A stretch of DNA of 64,000 bases from Streptomyces sp. ISL-43 (GTDB lineage Bacteria > Actinomycetota > Actinomycetes > Streptomycetales > Streptomycetaceae). The notes under the pieces were generated by a model. The model was not told the origin of the DNA and did not search any database. It worked only from the letters and a program-made list of their open reading frames with translations. Shown in pieces: positions 58,954 through 64,000 of this stretch; the stretch's first letter is position 1; each line of letters begins with the position of its first letter. The stretch is taken from NCBI RefSeq assembly GCF_018614195.1, contig NZ_JAGGOT010000081.1, positions 24,972 through 88,971 of the forward strand, read 5' to 3'. The translations under genes and the position numbers were made by a program.

Positions 58954-60687
58954 GTGCTCATACGACTTCTGCGGACCCACCTCGGTCCGTACCGGAAACC
59001 GATCGCCGTGCTGGTCCTGCTACAACTGCTGCAGACCAGCGCGAGCCTCTACCTGCCCACACTGAACGCCGACATCATCGACAACGGTGTCGTCAACGGC
59101 GATACGGGCTACATCCTGCGCTTCGGCGCGCTGATGCTCGGCGTCTCACTGGTCCAGCTCGTCTGCAACGTCGGCGCCGTCTACTTCGGCGCCCGCACCG
59201 CGGCAGCCCTCGGCCGTGACGTCCGGGCCGCCGTCTTCGACCGCGTCCAGAGCTTCTCGGCGCGCGAGCTCGGCCAGTTCGGCGCGCCGTCGCTGATCAC
59301 CCGTACGACGAACGACGTGCAGCAGATCCAGATGCTCGTGCTGATGACCTTCACCCTGATGGTCTCGGCGCCGATCATGTGCGTCGGCGGCATCTTCATG
59401 GCGCTCTCGCTGGACGTGAAGCTCTCGGGCGTCCTGCTCGCGGTGGTCCCCGTCCTCGGCCTGTCGGTCGGCGCCATCGTCCTGAAGACGCGGCCGCTGT
59501 TCCGGGCGATGCAGACGCGCCTGGACACCGTGAACCGGGTCCTGCGCGAGCAGATCACCGGCAACAGGGTGATCCGCGCCTTCATCCGCGACGACTACGA
59601 GAAGGAACGCTTCCGCGAGGCCAACGCCGACCTCACCGGCGTCTCGCTGGCGGCGGGCAAGCTGCTCGCGCTGATGTTCCCGACCGTCATCGTGGTCGTG
59701 AACATCTCCAGCGTCGCCGTCATTTGGTTCGGCGCGATGCGCATCGACGGCGGCGGCATGGAGATCGGCCAGCTGACGGCCTTCCTCGCCTACCTGATGC
59801 AGATCGTCATGGCCGTGATGATGGCCACCTTCATGTTCATGATGGTGCCGCGTGCCGAGGTCTGCGCCGAGCGCGTCCAGGAGGTCCTGGACACCGACTC
59901 CAGCGTGGTCCCGCCCACCGACCCCGTCCGCGAGCTCGACCGCCACGGCATGCTGGAGCTGCGCGGCGCCGACTTCCGGTACCCGGGCGCCGAGGCCCCG
60001 GTCCTGCGCGCGGTGGACCTGGTGGCCCGCCCCGGCGAGACCACGGCGGTGATCGGCTCCACCGGCAGCGGCAAGTCCACGCTGCTGGGCCTGGTCCCCC
60101 GGCTGTTCGACGCGACCGGCGGCGAGGTGCTCGTCGACGGCGAGGACGTACGCCGCCTCGACCCGGACCTGCTCGCCAGGACGGTCGGCATGGTCCCGCA
60201 GAAGCCGTACCTGTTCTCCGGGACGGTCGCCACCAACCTGCGCTACGGGCGTCCCGACGCCACCGACGAAGAGCTGTGGCACGCGCTGGAGGTGGCGCAG
60301 GCCAAGGGTTTCGTATCCGAACTGGAGGGCGGGCTCGACGCGCCCATCTCCCAGGGCGGCACCAATGTCTCCGGTGGGCAGCGCCAGCGGATCGCGATCG
60401 CGCGCACGCTCGTACAGCGCCCGGAGATCTACCTCTTCGACGACTCCTTCTCGGCCCTGGACTACGCGACGGACGCGGCGCTGCGCTCGGCGCTCGCCCG
60501 TGAGACCGAGGAGGCGACCGTGGTCATCGTCGCCCAGCGGGTCTCCACGATCCGCGACGCCGACCGGATCATCGTCCTCGACGAGGGGCAGGTGGTAGGC
60601 GAGGGGCGCCACCACGAGCTGATGGCCGGCAACGAGACCTACCGGGAGATCGTGCTCTCCCAGCTGACGGAGGCGGAGGCCGCATGA
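58954..60687 (+). CDS. ABC exporter half-transporter 1 (degenerate catalytic site)
   Basis: 577 residues from GTG 58954 (MLIRLLRTHLGPYRKPI; GGAG 8 bp upstream); GTG 58918 is an alternative. Six-helix ABC1 membrane domain (residues 1-310), then NBD: Walker A IGSTGSGKSTLLG, signature NVSGGQRQRIAIART, Walker B IYLFDDSFSALD, where the catalytic Glu is Asp. This is the usual degenerate-site subunit of a heterodimeric type IV exporter (TM287/288-like). It overlaps the partner gene by ATGA. The substrate, probably a drug or lipid-like molecule, is unknown. Confidence 0.9.
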   Translation: MLIRLLRTHLGPYRKPIAVLVLLQLLQTSASLYLPTLNADIIDNGVVNGDTGYILRFGALMLGVSLVQLVCNVGAVYFGARTAAALGRDVRAAVFDRVQSFSARELGQFGAPSLITRTTNDVQQIQMLVLMTFTLMVSAPIMCVGGIFMALSLDVKLSGVLLAVVPVLGLSVGAIVLKTRPLFRAMQTRLDTVNRVLREQITGNRVIRAFIRDDYEKERFREANADLTGVSLAAGKLLALMFPTVIVVVNISSVAVIWFGAMRIDGGGMEIGQLTAFLAYLMQIVMAVMMATFMFMMVPRAEVCAERVQEVLDTDSSVVPPTDPVRELDRHGMLELRGADFRYPGAEAPVLRAVDLVARPGETTAVIGSTGSGKSTLLGLVPRLFDATGGEVLVDGEDVRRLDPDLLARTVGMVPQKPYLFSGTVATNLRYGRPDATDEELWHALEVAQAKGFVSELEGGLDAPISQGGTNVSGGQRQRIAIARTLVQRPEIYLFDDSFSALDYATDAALRSALARETEEATVVIVAQRVSTIRDADRIIVLDEGQVVGEGRHHELMAGNETYREIVLSQLTEAEAA

Positions 60688-62621
60688 GCGGGCCCGGAGG
60701 ACGGATGATGATGGGTCCGCCGACGACGCGGACCATGGACTTCAAGGGCTCGGGCAAGCGGTTGCTGCGCGAGCTGGCGCGCGACCGGGCCAAGCTGTGG
60801 GGCATGGTCCTCGCGGTCGTGGCCAGCGTCGCCGCGTCGGTGACCGGTCCGAAGATCCTCGGCGAGGCCACCGACCTCGTGTTCGCGGGGATCGTCGGCC
60901 GGGAAGTGGGGCACGAGCTGCCGCCCGGGGCCACCAAGGAGCAGGCGCTGGAGGCGATGCGCGCCAAGGGCCAGGGCGGGATGGCGGACATGCTGTCCGG
61001 CACCGACTTCACCCCGGGCAAGGGCATCGACTTCGGCGCGGTGGGGGTCGTGGCGCTGTGGGCGCTGGCCGTCTTCACGCTCGCCGGCCTGCTGATGCTG
61101 GTCGCGACGCGGCTGTCGAACCACATCATGAACGGCACCGTGTACCGGATGCGCGAGCAGCTGCAGGCGAAGCTGTCGCGGCTGCCGCTGTCGTACTTCG
61201 ACCAGCAGAAGCGCGGCGAGGTGCTCAGCCGGGCCACGAACGACATCGACAACATCGGGCAGACGCTCCAGCAGACGATGGGGCAGCTGCTCAACTCGAT
61301 CCTGACGATCGTCGGCGTGCTGGCGATGATGTTCTGGATCTCGCCGCTGCTGGCGCTGGTCGCGCTGGTGACCATCCCGGTCTCCGGGTACGTCGCCGCG
61401 AAGATCGGCAAGAAGTCGCAGCCGCAGTTCGTGGCGCAGTGGAAGTCCACGGGCGCCCTGAACGCGCACGTCGAGGAGATGTACTCGGGCCACACGCTGG
61501 TCAAGGTCTTCGGCCGGCAGAAGGAGTCCGCGGCCCTCTTCGCCGAGCAGAACGAGGAGCTGTACAAGGCCTCGTTCAAGGCACAGCTGGTCAGCGGGAT
61601 CATGCAGCCGGTGATGCTGTTCATCTCGAACATCAACTACGTGCTCGTCGCGGTCGTCGGCGGCCTGCGCGTCGCCTCGGGCACCTTGTCCATCGGTGAC
61701 GTCCAGGCCTTCATCCAGTACTCGCGCCAGTTCTCGATGCCGCTGACGCAGGTCGCCTCCATGGCGAACCTGGTGCAGTCCGGCGTCGCGTCGGCCGAGC
61801 GGGTCTACGAGCTGCTGGACGCCGAGGAGCAGGAGGCGGACGCCGAGGTCCCGGAGCGTCCGGAGGAACTACGCGGACAGGTCACCTTCGACAAGGTCGC
61901 CTTCCGCTACGAGCCGGACAAGCCGCTGATCGAGAACCTCTCGCTCAGCGTCGACCCCGGCCACACGGTCGCGATCGTCGGCCCGACCGGCGCCGGCAAG
62001 ACCACGCTGGTCAACCTGCTGATGCGGTTCTACGAGGTCACGGGCGGCGAGATCGCCCTCGACGGCGTGGACATCGCGAAGATGACCCGCGAGGAACTGC
62101 GCGGCGGCATCGGCATGGTGCTCCAGGACACCTGGCTGTTCGGCGGCACCATCGCGGAGAACATCGCCTACGGTGCTTCGCGCGAGGTCACGCGCGCCGA
62201 GATCGAGGAGGCAGCCCGGGCGGCCCACGCCGACCGGTTCGTCCGTACGCTGCCCGAGGGCTACGACACGGTGCTGGACGACGAGGGCGCGGGCGTCAGC
62301 GCGGGCGAGAAGCAGCTGATCACCATCGCGCGGGCGTTCCTGTCCGACCCGGTGATCCTGGTGCTCGACGAGGCGACGAGCTCGGTGGACACCCGTACCG
62401 AGGTGCTGATCCAGAAGGCGATGGCGCGCCTCGCGCACGGCCGTACGTCCTTCGTGATCGCGCACCGGCTGTCCACGATCCGCGACGCCGACCTGATCCT
62501 GGTGATGGAGAGCGGCTCGATCGTGGAGCAGGGCACGCACGAGGAGCTGCTTCTGTCGGGCGGCGCCTACGCGCGGCTGTACGCGGCGCAGTTCGCGCAG
62601 GCGGTGGCCGAGGTCGACTAG
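60684..62621 (+). CDS. ABC exporter half-transporter 2 (catalytically competent)
   Basis: 645 residues; start overlaps the partner stop (ATGA). The membrane domain has a ~60-residue external insert between helices 1 and 2 (GREVGHELPPGATKEQALEA...GGMADMLSGTDFTPGKG), typical of this actinobacterial pair. NBD: Walker A IVGPTGAGKTTLVN, signature GVSAGEKQLITIARAF (SAGEK instead of SGGQ), Walker B ILVLDEATSSVDT with a true catalytic Glu, H-loop FVIAHRLSTI. It forms a heterodimer with the upstream subunit; ATP is probably hydrolysed at only one of the two sites. Confidence 0.92.
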   Translation: MSGPGGRMMMGPPTTRTMDFKGSGKRLLRELARDRAKLWGMVLAVVASVAASVTGPKILGEATDLVFAGIVGREVGHELPPGATKEQALEAMRAKGQGGMADMLSGTDFTPGKGIDFGAVGVVALWALAVFTLAGLLMLVATRLSNHIMNGTVYRMREQLQAKLSRLPLSYFDQQKRGEVLSRATNDIDNIGQTLQQTMGQLLNSILTIVGVLAMMFWISPLLALVALVTIPVSGYVAAKIGKKSQPQFVAQWKSTGALNAHVEEMYSGHTLVKVFGRQKESAALFAEQNEELYKASFKAQLVSGIMQPVMLFISNINYVLVAVVGGLRVASGTLSIGDVQAFIQYSRQFSMPLTQVASMANLVQSGVASAERVYELLDAEEQEADAEVPERPEELRGQVTFDKVAFRYEPDKPLIENLSLSVDPGHTVAIVGPTGAGKTTLVNLLMRFYEVTGGEIALDGVDIAKMTREELRGGIGMVLQDTWLFGGTIAENIAYGASREVTRAEIEEAARAAHADRFVRTLPEGYDTVLDDEGAGVSAGEKQLITIARAFLSDPVILVLDEATSSVDTRTEVLIQKAMARLAHGRTSFVIAHRLSTIRDADLILVMESGSIVEQGTHEELLLSGGAYARLYAAQFAQAVAEVD

Positions 62622-62638
62622 GGCCGGGGCTGTGGGGA

Positions 62639-62664
62639 GGGGCGCCCTTCGGGGCGCCCCTTTC
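62639..62664. terminator. bidirectional terminator between ABC operon and sigma-factor gene
   Basis: AGGGGCGCC / GGCGCCCCT stem, loop CTTCGG, followed by TTTCT on the plus strand. It lies between the convergent stops. Confidence 0.8.
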
Positions 62665-62670
62665 TCGTGC

Positions 62671-63768
62671 TCAGTCGAGATATCCGCGCAGCTGGTCGGC
62701 GAAGGCGTGGTCGCGCAGCTTGTTCAGCGTCTTGGACTCGATCTGCCGGATCCGCTCGCGGGTCACCCCGAAGATCCGCCCGATCTCCTCCAGCGTGCGC
62801 GGTCGCCCGTCGGCGAGCCCGTAGCGCAGCTGTACGACCTTGCGCTCCCGCTCCCCGAGGGTCGAGAGCACCGCTTCCAGGTGCTCGCGGAGCAGGAAGA
62901 ACGCGGCCGACTCGACCGGGGAGGCGGCGTCGCCGTCCTCGATGAGGTCGCCGAACGCGACATCGTCCTCCTCGCCCACGGGTGCGTGCAGCGAGACCGG
63001 CTCCTGCGCGAGGCGCAGTACCTCCAGGACCCGCTCGGGCGTCAGCTCCAGGTGGGCGGCGACCTCTTCGGCGGTGGGCTCGTACCCGCGCTCCTGGAGC
63101 ATGCGGCGCTGGACACGGACGACGCGGTTGATCAGCTCGACGACGTGGACGGGCACGCGGATGGTCCGGGCCTGGTCGGCGAGGGCCCGGGACATCGCCT
63201 GGCGGATCCACCAGGTGGCGTAGGTGGAGAACTTGTAGCCGCGGGCGTAGTCGAACTTCTCGACGGCCCGGATCAGTCCGAGGTTCCCCTCCTGGACCAG
63301 GTCGAGCATGGTGAGCCCGCGGCCGACGTAGCGCTTGGCGACGGAGACGACGAGCCGCAGGTTCGACTCGATGAGGCGGCGCTTGGCCATCCGCCCCATG
63401 ACGACGAGCTTGTCCAGATCGAGGGTGAGCTGCAGATCGAGCTCGGCGCCGCTGCCGAGCTTCTCCTCGGCGAACAGTCCCGCTTCCACGCGCCGCGCGA
63501 GCTCGACTTCCTCTACGGCGGTGAGCAGCGGGATCCTGCCTATCTCGCGCAGGTACTGCCGGAAGAGGTCGGCGGACGGCCCCGCCCCCGCGGAGCCCTC
63601 ACTCGTGCGCTTGCGCTGCACGGGCACGTGCTCGATCAGCTCCGGAGCCCCGGGCTCCTCCTCCTCGTCCACGGCGTCGGCCTCGGGCTCTTCGGCCGCG
63701 CCGGCTTCGGCATCGGCTGCGGCGCTTCCGGGCGGACTGACGCTGACGGTCAAGCTCTGGGTCTGCAC
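62671..63768 (-). CDS. principal-type (HrdA/HrdD-like, group 1/2) sigma-70 factor
   Basis: 365 residues from GTG 63768, GGAGG 8 bp upstream. An acidic N-terminal ~60 residues replace region 1.1. Region 1.2: DLFRQYLREIGRIPLLT. Region 2: AKRRLIESNLRLVVSVAKRY, GLTMLDLVQEGNLGLIRAVEKFDYARGYKFSTYATWWIRQAM (2.1-2.4 identical in kind to HrdB). Region 3: RTIRVPVHVVELINRVVR. Region 4.2: GRPRTLEEIGRIFGVTRERIRQIESKTLNKLR. Recognises -35/-10 promoters. It is shorter than HrdB (>500), so one of the HrdA/C/D group; which one cannot be settled. Confidence 0.92.
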   Translation of the reverse strand: MQTQSLTVSVSPPGSAAADAEAGAAEEPEADAVDEEEEPGAPELIEHVPVQRKRTSEGSAGAGPSADLFRQYLREIGRIPLLTAVEEVELARRVEAGLFAEEKLGSGAELDLQLTLDLDKLVVMGRMAKRRLIESNLRLVVSVAKRYVGRGLTMLDLVQEGNLGLIRAVEKFDYARGYKFSTYATWWIRQAMSRALADQARTIRVPVHVVELINRVVRVQRRMLQERGYEPTAEEVAAHLELTPERVLEVLRLAQEPVSLHAPVGEEDDVAFGDLIEDGDAASPVESAAFFLLREHLEAVLSTLGERERKVVQLRYGLADGRPRTLEEIGRIFGVTRERIRQIESKTLNKLRDHAFADQLRGYLD

Positions 63769-64000
63769 GGGGGCGACCTCCACAGGGCTCCGAGGACGGG
63801 GGCTCCGGACCTCAGTGTGGCGTACGGCACATCGCTGCCACGAGGGGCGTGCGAGCACTTTCTGAGTCCGGTGCGTGACCCATGGTTACCCCTGGACCAG
63901 AACCCCGATGCGGATCGGACGGATGTCCGAGAAGATCGTCGCCATGCTGGCGCCGACCGCCGGGGCACGGCTAGGCCGCGGCTAGGCCCAATGCTGGTGA
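63769..64000. other. right-edge region upstream of the sigma-factor gene
   Basis: 232 bp expected to contain the sigma-factor promoter. A GGCTAGGCCGCGGCTAGGCC direct repeat (GGCTAGGCC twice) lies close to 63970. No gene recognised. Confidence 0.35.

Noticed and set aside
1..64000. CRISPR array
   Set aside because: No run of regularly spaced identical repeats with unique spacers. The short repeats found are coding slippage repeats or att modules.

Overview
The window is chromosomal DNA from a high-G+C actinomycete, almost certainly a Streptomyces. Support for this comes from the complete fatty-acid synthase operon (fasR-fabD-fabH-acpP-fabF followed by a DUF3145 gene, the order I recall from S. 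coelicolor), several Streptomyces-typical families (DUF4429, an SCO2400-like protein, an Mbl-type MreB paralogue, an Hrd-type sigma factor), frequent GTG starts, and ATGA/GTGA stop-start overlaps. No percentages or searches were computed; everything is read from sequence and translation.

1-36.8 kb is mostly ordinary core or semi-core genome. In order: a TetR regulator, a membrane-anchored alpha/beta hydrolase and a DUF4429 protein; a divergent MerR/aldo-keto reductase versus beta-lactamase-fold pair sharing a perfect 18-bp operator; pirin; the FAS II operon with its regulator FasR; a GDSL lipoprotein; a GH3 glucosidase and TetR regulator; a nitrilase-family enzyme; two large GT-C-like membrane proteins; small redox and regulator pairs (HxlR/imine-reductase-like, Ohr, MarR/MDR reductase); a secreted lipase; an Mbl-type MreB gene coupled to a GAF histidine-kinase-like gene; a fused carboxyltransferase; an MFS exporter; an IS110 transposase; and a YbdK-type ligase.

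36.8-55.9 kb is an accessory island. A 25-bp stretch of the 3' end of a tRNA (CAU anticodon, minus strand, intact copy at 55871-55944) occurs three times, at 36825, 48425 and 55870. This splits the island into two tandem elements of about 11.6 kb (A) and 7.4 kb (B). Both carry matching left-end and right-end modules with features at nearly identical distances from the core, and each right end carries a hairpin that can replace the tRNA terminator. No integrase gene is visible in either. A carries a decarboxylase/aminotransferase/exporter operon, a lipoprotein, a two-protease-domain secreted protein with FG-GAP-like repeats, and IS5, ISL3, VOC and nuclease remnants. B carries an esterase, a quinone-reductase-like enzyme, an AraC regulator, two coupled MmcQ/YjbR proteins and a RarA-type AAA ATPase.

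55.9-64 kb returns to core genome: the CAU tRNA, two identical tRNA-Asn genes, YtxH, a xylulokinase-like FGGY kinase, a cupin, a heterodimeric ABC exporter and a principal-type sigma factor.
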